A DNA stretch of 64,000 nt from Strigamia acuminata (Eukaryota; Arthropoda; Chilopoda; Geophilomorpha; Linotaeniidae): positions 8,272,427 through 8,336,426 of the forward strand of contig OX442315.1 in NCBI GenBank assembly GCA_949358305.1, read 5' to 3'. The notes beneath the pieces were generated by a model, which was not told where the DNA came from, made no database searches, and saw only the letters and a list, made by a program, of their open reading frames with translations. A program made the translations under genes and the position numbers. Shown here in pieces: positions 42,209 through 54,158 of the stretch (its first letter is position 1; each line of letters opens with the position of its first letter).

Positions 42209-45200
42209 CTATGTCTTGACTCGCGGAACGCGAGATCTCAAGTTGTACTTTGACTTTCGCGAAGTACAATCCAACTTGTTTAGATTGTCATCAGCATCGT
42301 CTCCAATGTCAGATGAGTTATCTTCTTCATTGTTTGAAATTTTCTCTTTTTCTAAAAACATTTCCTTTTCTAGATTTTCATCAAGAGAAACATTTTCAAG
42401 TCGCTGGTTTATTTCATCGACTTCGTTATTTTTGAGTTTCGATTTTTCATTCGATTCCGTGTTTTCGACAGGAATTTTGGATAATTCAACATCATCTAAG
42501 GTATTAACAATATTTTTTGTTTTTTGACCCACTTCCTCCCCTTCCAGCCAAATTTCTTGGTTGAAAACGGGAAAGTACGGCATTAATTCAGTGCCGTGAA
42601 CAGCTGGATAAATTTTATTATCACTCAGCCGTCGAAGTTGAAAGGCGCCTCCTTGTAACCTTTTGACAATTACATAAGGCCCATTCCTTTTTGGTGAAAT
42701 GCCTGCTGCTATTCCTTTAGCGGCATTTGAGAGAATATGAGACTCTCGCCAGACTAAATCATTTTGTCTGAAGTTGTCGAATTTCTTATCTGATTTTTCA
42801 GCTTCGACACGACGTCTCAAATCTAAGACGTGAGACATCATATGCTGATACGTCTCTGCAATTATTGCTTCTAATTTCTGAACATATAAATGCGGATTTT
42901 TTGGGTCAATGACTAAAATTCCTTCCGGAATTCTTGGATCCCAAGGAATTCTTAATTCTCGGAAAAAATTTAAGAAAGCAGGAGAATAATCTCTGCCTCT
43001 TGTTACAGTTGTTCTCAAACTGAATGCAAATTCGCGTAGATACTCATCCCATTGGTCATGAATATCTAAATAAATCGAAACTAAATATTTAATATCTCGA
43101 TTGGTTCTCTCCACAGGATTGCTTTGTGGATGATAAATCGATGTCGGTGTTCGCGACATGTCGAATTTTTTGCAAAATTCTTTATAGACCTGTGATCGAA
43201 ATTGAGGTCCATTATCACTTATAATTTGTCTTGGAAATCCAAAAGTTATCGATAAGTGATAAATTGTGTTGGCAACCTTTATTGCCGTTGGATTACACAT
43301 TGGAAATAATTCTGGCCAATGTGTAGCGACATCTACGATGACGCAAATGTGGGTATTGTTTTTTCTGGTTCTTGGTTTGGGACCAGACAAATCCACACTG
43401 AGGCAGTCAAATGGTCCAAATGGTCCAATCTGAGCGCCTTCTATTTCTGTCTTCGATCTCGGCTTGCATGCCTGACATCTTTGACAATGCTGAATAAAAC
43501 GTGTAATATCACGTTTCATACCTTTCCAGGTATAAACTCTTCGAGTTCTGTACATTGTCCTCGCAATGCCTGGGTGGCCGGACAGTGGATGTCCGTGCAT
43601 CAACCATATGATTTTATAAATCAATTTTCTTGGCACGACAACTTTAAGTGCCCTACCATCCTCTCCTAATTCATCGGTAGAGGTGGGATGATAGTGGAGT
43701 AACATATCTTCTTCAATGAGATAAGTACTCGCGTGTCTTTCAAAATTTCTTCTTTGAAGACGAGTTACTATGTAACTTGGATATTGCTTGTTTAACAAGT
43801 AATTGCGAATATGTTGGCAAAATTTGTCTGCTTTTTGCGCTGCAATAATGTCATCTCTCGTTGGAGGATCACATTCTAATTGTTTGTCAATTTTAGCTGC
43901 AAATGCTTTAATTAAAACATTTGTTGTTGGCAGCTCGAATTTTTTAGCCATCATAGCTCTTAATTCGACGTCAGGGGTTCCTGACGGATCATGCATGTTA
44001 ATACAAAAATTAATTAATGCTTGATCGTCTTCATTAACTATTATTGACTTGGGTAATTCGTTCAATTTTCCCATTTGCCAACTTCGGCAAGGAGATGGAC
44101 AATATGATAATAAATCATCATTATCGCCATCGTCTTCTGGTTCGTCAGGTGCGCTGACAGGTGCACGAGACAATGCGTCTGCTATTACATTCAGCGGACC
44201 TTTGACGTACTGTATTTCGAACGAATACGCCATCAGCTCCATTTGCCAACGAGCTAATCTGCCCGACGGGTCAGATAACGACATCAGCCACTTAAGTGCT
44301 TGGTGATCCGTTTGTACAGTGAATGTAGTGTACTCTAGGTATGGGCGAAATTTGCGCAATCCCCATACTACTGCGAGACATTCCAATTCTGTCACAGTAT
44401 AATTTTTCTCTGCGGGCTGCAAGCTTCTGCTTGCATACACGCATGGCATTTCGACTTCTTGGCCATCCACAATTTTCTTTTGTGTAAGGGCTGCACCCAA
44501 CCCTTGTCTACTGGCGTCAGTATGAACAATAAATGGCATGTACAAGTCAGGCATCTTCATTGTTTCAGCATTCGTAAGCAAGTCTTTTATTGCGTCGAAT
44601 GCTGCTTGATGATGCAGTTCCCAATCGAACTCCGCATCTTTCTTCAAGAGAGGCCTTAATGGTTCTGCAACCGTGGCCAAATTCTTGATTAGGCGGTGAA
44701 AGAAATTCACCATGCCTAGAAATCTTTGTAATTCCTTAAGATTGGTAGGAGCCGGAAATTGCGTAATTGCAGCGACCTTTTTAGGGTCTACTGCAAGTCC
44801 TTCTACTCCTACTTTGTAGCCTAGAAAAATTAATTCCTTTCTACAGAGATGCGTCTTGCCAGGGTGCGCATGTAAATTAGCTTCTGCCAATTTTTTAAAC
44901 ACTATATCTAAATGTTTAATGTGTTCTTCGAACGATTTGGATACAATAATTATGTCATCCAAATATGCCCATGCAAATTTTCTATAAACGTCACCCAAAA
45001 CTTTTTCCATCAATTCTTGGAAGGTAGTTGGTGCGTTTACTAATCCGAAAGGCATGACTAAAAACATTAGTCTTCTCATTGGGCTCCAGAAGGCAGTCTT
45101 TTCTCTGTCTTCAGGTCGCAATTCTATCTGCCAATATCCCTTGGTCAGATCTATAGTACTGACCCATTCGAATTCTCCGATTTCTCGCAGAATTTCCTCA

Positions 45201-46458
45201 ATTGTTGGCATTTGAGGTGGGTTGTACTTAGTATGTGTATTGATGGGGCGAAAATCAATGCACAAGCGTGGGTCGTTTCCTGGTCGCATGACTAGGACTG
45301 GCCGCATTCCGTAATCGCCTTCGGCTTTGACGACTACGCCTTTGTCAATCATGTCTTGACAAAGTTGTCTAATTATTTCCCTTTTTTGAGGGTTTATGCT
45401 CTTAAAGGGGACACGGATGGGTTTCTCCGTGTCAAGCTCAATTTTGTGCTTAACCAGGTGGGTTTTACCTGGATTTTTAGAAATAATCCTTTTATGTTTG
45501 GATAACATCTTTTCTAATAATTTGGATTGCTCCAAATTTAAGTTAGCTTCTTCGACTAACTTTTGGATGAAATTCTCTTCATCAATTTTGCCTTGAGTTA
45601 CACTTGCAGCATAAGCTTTTGCAAAGGTCACAAATGAGGAATCGGGTTCCTCTATTTTCTCCAAATAACGTTCCAGCAACGCTTGTGGAATGTAGGGTAA
45701 ATCTGCATCCACAGGTTGCGTGAAATTCCAAGACATCGTCTGTGGATTAGGTTGGATTTTTAATTTATTCATAAAATCGCAACCCAATAGTACCATGGGG
45801 TACTTATTTGGTATTACGATGAACGGATGACGTAACGTGCCATGTGTCCATCGAAATGAAAGATGGATAGTTCCATCTGGAGTGACTTCTTCACTTGCCG
45901 TCGTGACTCTGACACCAGGTCCGATAGGTCGTAGATATTTTTCTAGACCTAATTGATTAATAACTGAAGTGGCTAGGAAGCTCTTATTTGCTCCTGAGTC
46001 CAACATTCCAGTTATTACACCTTTTAACGTTTCTAACTTTAACGTCGGAAGGTCTTGGCTGTTTGGTATTCCAGCCACTTTGCACTCAAACTTGCGCAAT
46101 TTATGATGAACCGTAATTGGAGGCTCCAAAGGCAATTCATCTAATAACTCATTGGTATCAAGAGTTGTAGCTGCAAATAACTTAATGTACTCCTCAATTC
46201 CAGGTGTCTCTGGAACTGAGCTTGGTCTATCATCTTTAATTTCGACTTTATCTTTAATATTGGAAGTGTCTTCTTCAGTCGGGGTTTCGCCGACAATCTC
46301 CTTTTTTACATCAAGAGATTCTTTTTCTTTTAGTTCTGTTTGACGAATTAATTCAACAATAACTTCTCCAACATCTTCCATTATCTTCAGATTTTCATTC
46401 TCTGATTCCGATTTCGGAGGTGACGCAGCGTCCACTAGACCTGATGGATCTGCGTCTA
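42209..46458 (-). CDS. pol: Pol polyprotein of element 3 (PR-RT-RNase H-IN)
   Basis: The frame is open through the frameshift site, and the first recognised codon (46435) is GTG, so expression as Gag-Pol is implied. Counted from 46435: an acidic linker (1-100); protease MLDSGANKSF (DSGA at 146-149); reverse transcriptase about 340-560 with YLDD at 491-494; RNase H with HTDASRQGLG and TDHQALKWL; integrase zinc finger (HGHPLSGHPGIARTMY...CQRCQACK) and core acidic residues in SVDLSGPK, SDNGPQFRS and NPVERTN. A Glu/Asn-rich C-terminal tail follows. No internal stop or frameshift is seen. It reverse-transcribes and integrates the element. Confidence 0.95.
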
Positions 46459-46468
46459 CAAGTTTTTT
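46422..46468 (-). promoter_or_regulatory. -1 frameshift signal of element 3 (A-AAA-AAC plus stem-loop)
   Basis: In the gag frame CGA AAA AAC TTG TAG, the heptamer AAAAAAC occupies 46468-46462. After a 5-nt spacer, GACGCAG (46456-46450) pairs perfectly with CTGCGTC (46428-46422), with a further TCCA/TGGA inside. The gag stop begins one nucleotide into the spacer/stem. The -1 frame is pol. Confidence 0.85.
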
Positions 46469-49400
46469 CGAAACATGTCAGTTATGATCTTGACTGCTTT
46501 TTCAAACTCAGCTGTTGACACTGGTTTGTCCTTTTTAGAGGAAGGGCAGTCTTTTTGCCAATGCCCTAATTTTTTGCATAAATTGCATGGATCAGTGGCA
46601 GGCGATTTCTTTTTTGTTGCTGCTGGCGAGGCAGAACGAGAACGAGCGTCAGACCGGCGCTCAGGCGACATCGCAGGTGATTTTGAATTTCTTTCGGTAT
46701 TCACCTTTGATGCGTCAAAAGAAACCTTTTTTGATTTCATTCTTGGCTTCCATTTGCCTGCAACGGGGTTATTTTTTGCTAACAACGCCGCTGCTTTGGC
46801 CAATAAAGCCAACGTCTCGTCTCCTGCTTCCTCCTCCTCTTCAGCTTCTTCAGCGTCAGACGGCGGAGTTTCAGCTCCAGTTATATTTGCATGTAACTTA
46901 GGGACTGAATGAGGGTTTTTGACGTCCTTTTTGGAAGATTCTTTTTTCGAACTCTTCCCTTCCACCTCGTCTAGAAAGTCTTCGTAACTAGGTGGCTGCA
47001 ACAATTTCAAACCATTGAAGGTTTCATTGTTTTGCTCAGCGAGTCTTTTCTCTCGCTTTAAGTACGCTGACCTTTCGCTATCTGTAAGGTAAGCTTTGTA
47101 CTTTTCGTCAATGCGCAATTGATTGACCTCCATAAACTCGTTTAACTCGGAGAATTTCCCCGGGTCGGGAGCGTCCGACATCATCAGAATATTTTTACTA
47201 TATTCTGTGAGGCCAGCTCTAAACTGATCATCTGCTGTGGCGTCAGTGACAGCGTGTGGCATTCTGCCAAGCAGATTCTCTGCTCTTAGCATGTACGAAT
47301 GTAAGCTTTCGCCTTTTCGTTGCTTAAGACATCTCCAAAGCGTCTTGATGTCTTCGCTCGATTCACCAAATTTAAACATAAATTGTTTAACGAAGTCATC
47401 CCACTTCGTGAAGTCTTTCCTACGAAACCACTCCTTGACATCGCCAACCAGTATTCTTGGTACTAGATGGGCCAATGCACCTTCACAGCCAAAACTGTGA
47501 ACCTTGCCTAGTTCGAATATTTCCAGCAAGAGGTTTGACCCTGCTTGCCAATTTCCATTATAGGCATGTGGGATAACTCGATCCCATCTAATGAACTTTT
47601 CATCTGTTGTTTGATGAGTCCATTTATCAGAAGTGAATTCATTTATTTTTTGCAAAATAATTTTATCCCTTCTGCTTTTTCGCTGTTGTTGAGCATTTTG
47701 CCTCAACAACTGGTCAATCTCATCTTTCGTGTAGAAATCGGGTCTTTGAGTTCTACTACGGGTTCTGTGACGAGATCGCCCTCTCACACTGGGGTGTGAG
47801 GAATCTGTATCCGACGCAGATTCATAATTCGGATTTGGCGGCGGATCAGGGTCCGGAGGATCGTCGCCATCTGGCGGACGACGGTCTCCATTTGGTGGTC
47901 CCCTTCCACCTCGATTGCCATTCGAATTGTGGTCTCGTGAGTGGCCACCTCCATGTCCATCTGAACTATCTCCACCTGGTGGGTTACCACCTGGCGGATT
48001 TCCACGATATCTCGGTCCATCACGGATGTCGTTATGACAATCTCGCTTTGGTGAGCCTTCTCGCGGATTATCGTGTGACCGTCCACGATCGTGTGGTTTC
48101 TCACGTTCTTTATTTTTTCTCTCTAACATTCCGATTAATCGGTCGCTATTGCTAAAGAATCGATCCGAATTTTGCGGAACGTTTGGGGAATGATATTCGG
48201 TCGGGTCTGGTTGTCGCTTTCGCTTTTTGCGACTGTGATGACTATTACGGCTTCCACGACTACTGCGTGAGTCATCACTGTCAGTCCAGCTTGATTGTCG
48301 ACTGACTTTCGGTTTAGCTGATGTTAAATCAATCAACTCAGGTGATTTGGAAGCACCTTTTTGCAAAACTGGGGCTGGCTTTGCAAAATTATCTTCGCCG
48401 CAAACGTCTTGTACTTTTTGTACGACTACTGCAAAGTTTTCTTGTACCGTCAATAGATCTGCGCGAAGAATTTCGTTTTCAAGAGCTTGCGCAGCTAAGT
48501 CGGCACGTAATAACTGCTCTGCAGTACTTTGACTTTTGGCGGCTTGACCAGCATCAATTACGGACTGCTGTCGAGCGAGAAATACTTCGTTTTCTCGTTG
48601 TGCTAATCTCTTAGCTCTTGCTGCTTGCTCTGCAGCATAATTCTCGTAATTTCGAGAAGTTGAGGGGGTTGCTTCCCTCGCTCGAACTGGGGCGGTTAGT
48701 TCGGCAGTCATTAAATTTGTGTTGGCTTCTCGCAAATTTGCGTTAGCCAATCTCAAATTTTCATTAGCAATTTCTAAATCTTTTTGTGCTTGATTTAGTT
48801 GCTCGAGCCTTTGTTGTTGCTCTTCGTCAGTAATTAGCCAGGAAGCTTTTTCCTGCTCTAATTGTAACAACTTAACATGGTCATTCGCACGTTGTTGTTT
48901 TAGTTCGGCATTTTGCTGATGCATTTCTGCATGCATTCGCTCGAACTCTGCTTGCAAGCCTGTTCTGACGATTTCAACGTCTTTTTGACATTGTTTGCGA
49001 ACCATAGCTTTGTGGATTTGTTCCACAGTCATTTCGCTAGTGACTTTTACTCCCTCGAGCCTAGCTTGCTCACGGAGTGCGTCCATCATGGTGACACGCA
49101 CGGGAGAATCAGAAACTTCCATCTTGGAGTTCTCAGAATCTTGCTGTGCTGCACCTTGAACCGGTGATGAATTCAGCGAGTGCTCTGCACTTGACGATTG
49201 AATTCGTAAATTCAAATCATCGTTTTGCGTCTTGGAACGGCCACTTCCAGTTGGATTATTTAAGTCCAACTGGCCGCTTGGCGGGGATGGCTGTTGTCGC
49301 TCCAACGCTTGCGTGAATTCATTCACGATTAACTGTGCCGAGTCACAGTTAGCTGTTTGATCCATGGCTTCAAACAGTTCTTGTGACTCAGTCACTTCTT

Positions 49401-49479
49401 GATCCACGGCTGGTAGATCGATCGCCACTCGTCTCTTCGCCGGCCTTCCTCTCGGTCTCTTTTCGCCTGGAGTCGCCAT
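46456..49479 (-). CDS. gag: Gag of element 3
   Basis: The ATG at 49479 opens 1007 residues. Residues about 7-17 (KRPRGRPAKRR) resemble an AT-hook and a nuclear localisation signal. Residues about 160-370 are a long coiled coil (Gln/Glu/Ala-rich heptads). A Arg/Asp/Gly/Pro-rich disordered region is followed by the capsid-like domain at about 620-760 (WDRVIPHAYNGNWQAGSNLLLEI; DVKEWFRRKDFTKWDDFVKQF). A CCHC zinc knuckle (CNLCKKLGHWQKDC) starts at about 965. It packages element RNA and builds the particle. It is related to the Gag of elements 1 and 4 and continues into Pol by -1 frameshift. Confidence 0.93.
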   Translation of the reverse strand: MATPGEKRPRGRPAKRRVAIDLPAVDQEVTESQELFEAMDQTANCDSAQLIVNEFTQALERQQPSPPSGQLDLNNPTGSGRSKTQNDDLNLRIQSSSAEHSLNSSPVQGAAQQDSENSKMEVSDSPVRVTMMDALREQARLEGVKVTSEMTVEQIHKAMVRKQCQKDVEIVRTGLQAEFERMHAEMHQQNAELKQQRANDHVKLLQLEQEKASWLITDEEQQQRLEQLNQAQKDLEIANENLRLANANLREANTNLMTAELTAPVRAREATPSTSRNYENYAAEQAARAKRLAQRENEVFLARQQSVIDAGQAAKSQSTAEQLLRADLAAQALENEILRADLLTVQENFAVVVQKVQDVCGEDNFAKPAPVLQKGASKSPELIDLTSAKPKVSRQSSWTDSDDSRSSRGSRNSHHSRKKRKRQPDPTEYHSPNVPQNSDRFFSNSDRLIGMLERKNKEREKPHDRGRSHDNPREGSPKRDCHNDIRDGPRYRGNPPGGNPPGGDSSDGHGGGHSRDHNSNGNRGGRGPPNGDRRPPDGDDPPDPDPPPNPNYESASDTDSSHPSVRGRSRHRTRSRTQRPDFYTKDEIDQLLRQNAQQQRKSRRDKIILQKINEFTSDKWTHQTTDEKFIRWDRVIPHAYNGNWQAGSNLLLEIFELGKVHSFGCEGALAHLVPRILVGDVKEWFRRKDFTKWDDFVKQFMFKFGESSEDIKTLWRCLKQRKGESLHSYMLRAENLLGRMPHAVTDATADDQFRAGLTEYSKNILMMSDAPDPGKFSELNEFMEVNQLRIDEKYKAYLTDSERSAYLKREKRLAEQNNETFNGLKLLQPPSYEDFLDEVEGKSSKKESSKKDVKNPHSVPKLHANITGAETPPSDAEEAEEEEEAGDETLALLAKAAALLAKNNPVAGKWKPRMKSKKVSFDASKVNTERNSKSPAMSPERRSDARSRSASPAATKKKSPATDPCNLCKKLGHWQKDCPSSKKDKPVSTAEFEKAVKIITDMFRKNL

Positions 49480-49572
49480 TTTTCAATGAAGACAAAGAAA
49501 GGATAGAGAAGAAAGATAAGCAAGATAAAAATGGCGGGTAAATTTTAAACTATCAAAATTTATACAATGACT

Positions 49573-49590
49573 ATCCCGGACGGGCCCCCA
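49573..49590 (-). promoter_or_regulatory. Primer-binding site of element 3 (tRNA-Pro)
   Basis: The sense strand reads TGGGGGCCCGTCCGGGAT two bases after the 5' LTR, one base different from the well-known retroviral tRNA-Pro site. The single change lies in the acceptor stem and could reflect a local tRNA variant. Confidence 0.8.
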
Positions 49591-49592
49591 CG

Positions 49593-50583
49593 TGCTGCGA
49601 TCCGGGTTATTATCGCACTTATTTCTAATAAATAAGCACGAAACCGCAGGTGAATGCTAAAATAGACTTACAATCAGCGGCCTTAAACTTGTCTAGGGTT
49701 AAGTTTATTAAGTAGGAAAATAAAGACACAATTTTATGATAAAAATCACACAAAAGGTTTTATTCGTTATAAATTACAATGACTAGTATTATTATGAATT
49801 ATATATTGATTAATTAAAATAATAATATCACAGATGCGACAAGTCGCGAGAATGAGCGGGAAAACAATGGAGGGCTTGCAACGACTGTTGCAAGCTACAA
49901 AGCGCGGCGAATGCGCTTGACAACCAAAGTTGTTAGGAAAATGGCTTCCGCTATTTTCCTCGTCTTCACTCACACGTACGATGATCCTCGGATGATGGTT
50001 CACGGTGAGTCTTCCACACGAAGTACGACGGCACGGGGCGGTGGTTCACGTTCGGGCAGGCGTCCGTTCACGTCCGATGGCGGTGGCAGCAGTTCGCGCT
50101 ACTGCGACGGCGATGGTTCACGCGACACGGGAAACTTCTCGTTACGATAGCTGGAATTAGCGACGGCTAATTCAAGCTGAATTGCTGGCTTTGTGCGTTT
50201 GTTGCACAAAGATAGCAGGTGAAACTGAAGAACACGAGTCCACTATCAATACTTTTCTTTCAGGAGCAAAAGCAGTGATGTTTGTGGTTGTGTGTTATTT
50301 TTCAGAGTCCCGATTTGAGCCAAGGCGCGAGCCCAGCACGCTTCAATATTGCGCAGAAAACCTGCGCACTTAGCTCAAATGGGTGCAACTAGTGGTTATT
50401 ACACCATATTGCACCATAACGGCTAATAACCGTTTTCACCCCGGACAACCTGGGGTGATATGTGCCTAGAGAGGATTTCTCCCCTCGGTCACATGATCTG
50501 ACTTGGCGTGTGCCACAGTCAAATTAATTAGAAGACAATTAATTTTATCTTCTAAGTTGGTGAAATATTTTGAGATCACCACA
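49593..50583 (-). repeat. 5' LTR of element 3 (991 bp), hairpin-rich
   Basis: It is the same length as the 3' LTR and differs from it at two positions by eye (near 50249 and 50406). It carries the same hairpin array, offset by 11413. Confidence 0.95.
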
Positions 50584-51279
50584 GTGTGAATAAACTTCAC
50601 TATTTCATTTGTATAAATTTAATCCTCTAAAGAAGAGTTTGCGGCTTCGCTGTCTGCATTTAAGTTGTTCGGAGTAAATATAGTGAAAAACTACCAGAAA
50701 AAACAACAAGCCGCAAAGTTTGGTAACTTATTTCCTTTTTGGAACATTGGATGAATGTCTAAATTACTTGTGGCTTGCCTAGCTTGCCTTGCCTCCGGAG
50801 AGACATCGTTGGAATGCTTCGGTGTTTGGAGGGAGTGAAAAAGACATGAATCAAGGCCGACCGTGTGTCAGAACCAACTGTCGTTTTCTCCGATGAAGAA
50901 TGAGGGTGTTCAAGAACATGTAATGGGACGACTGCCCACTTGGCCTAAGCTTTGAGTGTGTAAGGAAGCGGTCAACTGGGTTGTAAGAGATTTGATCTGC
51001 CGGTGTTTGAGTTGATTGCAGACTACGGCGAGATAAACCGATATCAGTTCTCTCAATGTCATTACTCATGTCTCTCAGTCTTTAAAGGCTTGTTTTCATC
51101 TGTTTGTAATGATATTACATTGTTAGCAATAACAATTGCTATCTGTCAGCATATCAGCAATCTTAAAAAAAATGGAATTGCTTTGTCGTTGGCTTCGCAT
51201 AAATGAGTTACCGTACAGGAAGTTATCTAGAAAATAATGATGTTTGACCAGTGACAAAAATTGAAAAAAATTTAATAAA

Positions 51280-51570
51280 ATGTTGAAGATGAGAGGAAAT
51301 TGGGATGATATAAAAATTCATCAATCAGGAGAAGAAAGGGAATATTTAGATAAATGTCAAGATCCACGCTATAATTGTCATGAGATTGAGCACATGCCAT
51401 TTAAATGTCCACTACCAGATACAAGACTAGAAGAAAGAAAAGCACTGCAGAAACTGCATCAACAGAGACTATTGATCTTACAGTATAGCGGTGTAAGGTT
51501 GGGAAAACCCCTGCCCAGGAGCGCAGGGGCACGGTCGGCTTTAATTAAAACAAATCACATTGTTTGCTAG
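51280..51570 (+). CDS. Hypothetical small protein or exon
   Basis: The ATG at 51280 begins 96 residues. The first 75 look protein-like, with mixed composition and charged helical character (GEEREYLDKCQDPRYNCHEI, KCPLPDTRLEERKALQKLHQ), unlike the neighbouring AT-rich noise. A strong donor-like GGT|GTAAGG occurs after about codon 72 (near 51494), so this may be one exon of a larger gene rather than a complete small protein. I do not recognise a family. It could equally be a chance frame. Confidence 0.3.
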   Translation: MLKMRGNWDDIKIHQSGEEREYLDKCQDPRYNCHEIEHMPFKCPLPDTRLEERKALQKLHQQRLLILQYSGVRLGKPLPRSAGARSALIKTNHIVC

Positions 51571-51694
51571 AGGGGATCTGAATCCAATAAAGTAGTTGAT
51601 CTAGTACTATCAAGATTTGTTTGCAAATGTAACAATAAATAAAAACTACCTAACATAAAAAGAATTATTTAAACAACAATTTAAAGATAAAAAC

Positions 51695-51944
51695 ATGTAT
51701 TGTTATTTTTAAATTATTGTTTAAATATTTCTTTTTTATTTTTAAATTATTGCTTAAATATTTATTTTTCATTTTTAAATTATTGTTTAAATATTTCTTT
51801 TTTATTTTTAAATTATTGTTTAAATATTTATTTTTCATTTTTAAATTATTGTTTAAATATTTATTTTTTCTTTTTAAATTATTGTTTAAATATTTATTTT
51901 TTATTTTTAAATTATTGTGTAAATATATTTACACAATAATTTAA
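51695..51944. repeat. AT satellite, 33-bp unit, about seven copies
   Basis: The units read TTTAAATTATTGTTTAAATA then TTTNTTTTTTATT. The array ends in the perfect palindrome TTAAATTATTGTGTAAATAT and its complement (to about 51944). Confidence 0.92.
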
Positions 51945-54158
51945 AAATATAAAAAATAGTCAGACAAAATCTGGTTGTATGCGACGTAAACAAAGCACTT
52001 ATAATTCCACTAGAAAAACACTGATAACAAGTTCTAGTGTTTCACATTTGGCGTAAGAAAAACTGGCATTGTGCCTCGTCTTAATGCAGTGGATGAGTGA
52101 CACTCAGTAACTCAATTCTTTACATTACTTTGGCAATGATTTTTGGATTTGACCCAGGTGTCAGAGATCAAGCATGGCCAATGATTATCGGTCAGAGAGA
52201 CGAAGAGTAACCAGAATAAAACACTCATTTCACAATTCCCACAAAGGAAATTAAAATAATTTAAAATTCTAAAGCCAAAAGGAAGGATCATAACATTGTG
52301 TAATTGCTATTTATGAAAGTCAGCGCCAAGTGAAATCCATTCTGATTAATATTTAAAAATATACGAGCACAACTGTAAACAAGAACACCGTGTTTAATGC
52401 CAGCGCACATCGGGTCACATGGATGACATTAACACTTGTCACGAACATCCGTGGCTTAGCTCCTCTTTATAGTGGCGAGGCAAAGAAATGGCCTTTGGTC
52501 ATCCACGACCGGGAATTAGCTTGTTGTTGTTAGGTTGTTAGGTGTTTCATAACTTAAGAGTTAATTTCCTGTGTGTTTTTTGCACTGCTTAAAGATCTTA
52601 GTAAAGTATTAAAACACACATATGGTTAAAAATACATTAAAATAGTACGTAGGGTTTCTCTACCAAGGTTTACCGGTATCAAAAACCAGTATTTTTTAAG
52701 AAAATACCGAATACCGAAGACCGTCTTTAGTTCGGTATTGGTACCGGTTTTTCCGTTAGGGGTCATTGCGATACTGACATTAATAACGAACGTTGAATAG
52801 CATTTTTTTTAACATAAAAATGCAAAGTTATCGATTTTTTAACTTAAAAATGAGAATTTTTTGATTTTTATACGTAAAAATTAGAAATTAATCGTTTTTT
52901 TTTTACACATAAAACTATATTGTAAAATATATTTTGAACCATGTGGGACCCTTAAATAATGCAAAAAAGTTGATTTATTTCTTTTCTGTTTTTTACCCCT
53001 GTTCGGTCGAATTTTAGCTTACCTGCAATGCTTGAAAATGAATGCCTTTGGAAATGAATTCAGGGGTCATTCCTGTGGGCGCCATTAAATTTTCCCATTC
53101 TAAACTTTCCAGAGAATTGTTTTATCTGATTTTTGATACTTTTATTTATTTCCGAAAAAATTTCTTTGAAAATAAAAACGCTTGATTTATTGTCAGAAGG
53201 CGCTTTGTATCAGAGCCCACGTGCGCTTTATTTATTAGGCAGCAGGTGCTTGAACTCTGGAATTCATTGATACAATCCAGACAGTCAGTGAATTCCACGC
53301 ATTGTTACTTGCAACATTGCATCCTTACAGCTTTACTAAGCCACTTGTTTATTCCAATCTTTTTTTCGACATCCGCAATTTATTTTTTTTATATTGTTGT
53401 TTTTTTTTCCTTTTGAAACAAATCCTCGGATTTAGAAGAATAACGAAGTAGACAACATAGGTGGTGTAAAGCGAACAGTTTGCTCATTCGTTTACGCGAA
53501 GGATCATCAACAACAGCGGCGGGGGCAGCAATGGATTTTCCAGCACGAATTGAGTGTTGGGCTTTCCTGCAAGCTTCTGTGCGCAGCTGAAAAGGTAATC
53601 GCGGGGAGCTTTACAAATCGATTTCCTTGTCAGCCTTAATTTCCATAGTCATAAAGGGAGGAAGTGCAACTTTCACGCTCGAGTTTTTCAATAGGTTTAA
53701 ATTAAGAAAAAGACTGCATACGTTTTAAACAAATTGTTTTTTTTAAGCGTTGTTAATAAAAAAAATTTAACTCAGGACGTTTGGGAAATTATATTTATAT
53801 TTTTTTTTGAAGTGGCAAAAGTTGTTTACGAATGAATTGAAGCGAGTGTGAATGCGAGGTCGTACAGATCAAAGGGAAATGAAATAAAATAGAAAATTGC
53901 TTCTTTTTAAGGTTTGTTTGCACCCTGAATGAAACCTTAAAATATAAAATTTTTTTTTAGTTTAATTTTTTTTTTTAATATTTAGAAATTTTAGAAATTT
54001 TTTGATTATTTTGATTATTGATAATTAAACCCTGGATATATATGTGAAATAAAATTCGCTTTATGCACATAAAATGATGGGCTGTCGTGCCAATCTTTTT
54101 CCGGGTTGGCGATTTTCGTATTAGCCTTTTATTATTTAGCACTTTTAATTGTAGCCTT

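Larger units (their letters stand above)
38176..50587 (-). mobile_element. Complete three-ORF gypsy-type retrotransposon (element 3) with GTGT target duplication
   Basis: Two 991-bp LTRs (38180-39170 and 49593-50583) are flanked by GTGT (38176-38179 and 50584-50587). I see two base differences between the LTRs, so this is a recent insertion. Sense order on the minus strand is 5' LTR, tRNA-Pro-type primer site, gag, pol (by -1 frameshift), a two-exon third ORF, G-rich polypurine tract and 3' LTR. All frames are open. Confidence 0.95.
50588..54158. other. Intergenic DNA between elements 3 and 4
   Basis: It contains one small hypothetical frame (51280-51570), a 33-bp satellite (51695-51944) and, at 52665-52765, short palindromic ACCGGTAT/ATACCG motifs. 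No other gene is recognised. Confidence 0.5.

Noticed and set aside
51695-51944. CRISPR-like repeat-spacer structure
   Set aside because: The units are directly adjacent with no unique spacers, and the context is eukaryotic.
52665-52765. Cluster of ACCGGTAT/ATACCGAA palindromes, perhaps a transposon end
   Set aside because: No matching second end or target duplication could be found.
53450-53600. Possible 5' exon (GC-richer stretch with ATGGATTTTCCAGC and a donor-like AAAAGGTAATC)
   Set aside because: The frame stops after 19 codons before the donor, and no partner exon was found; too weak to annotate.
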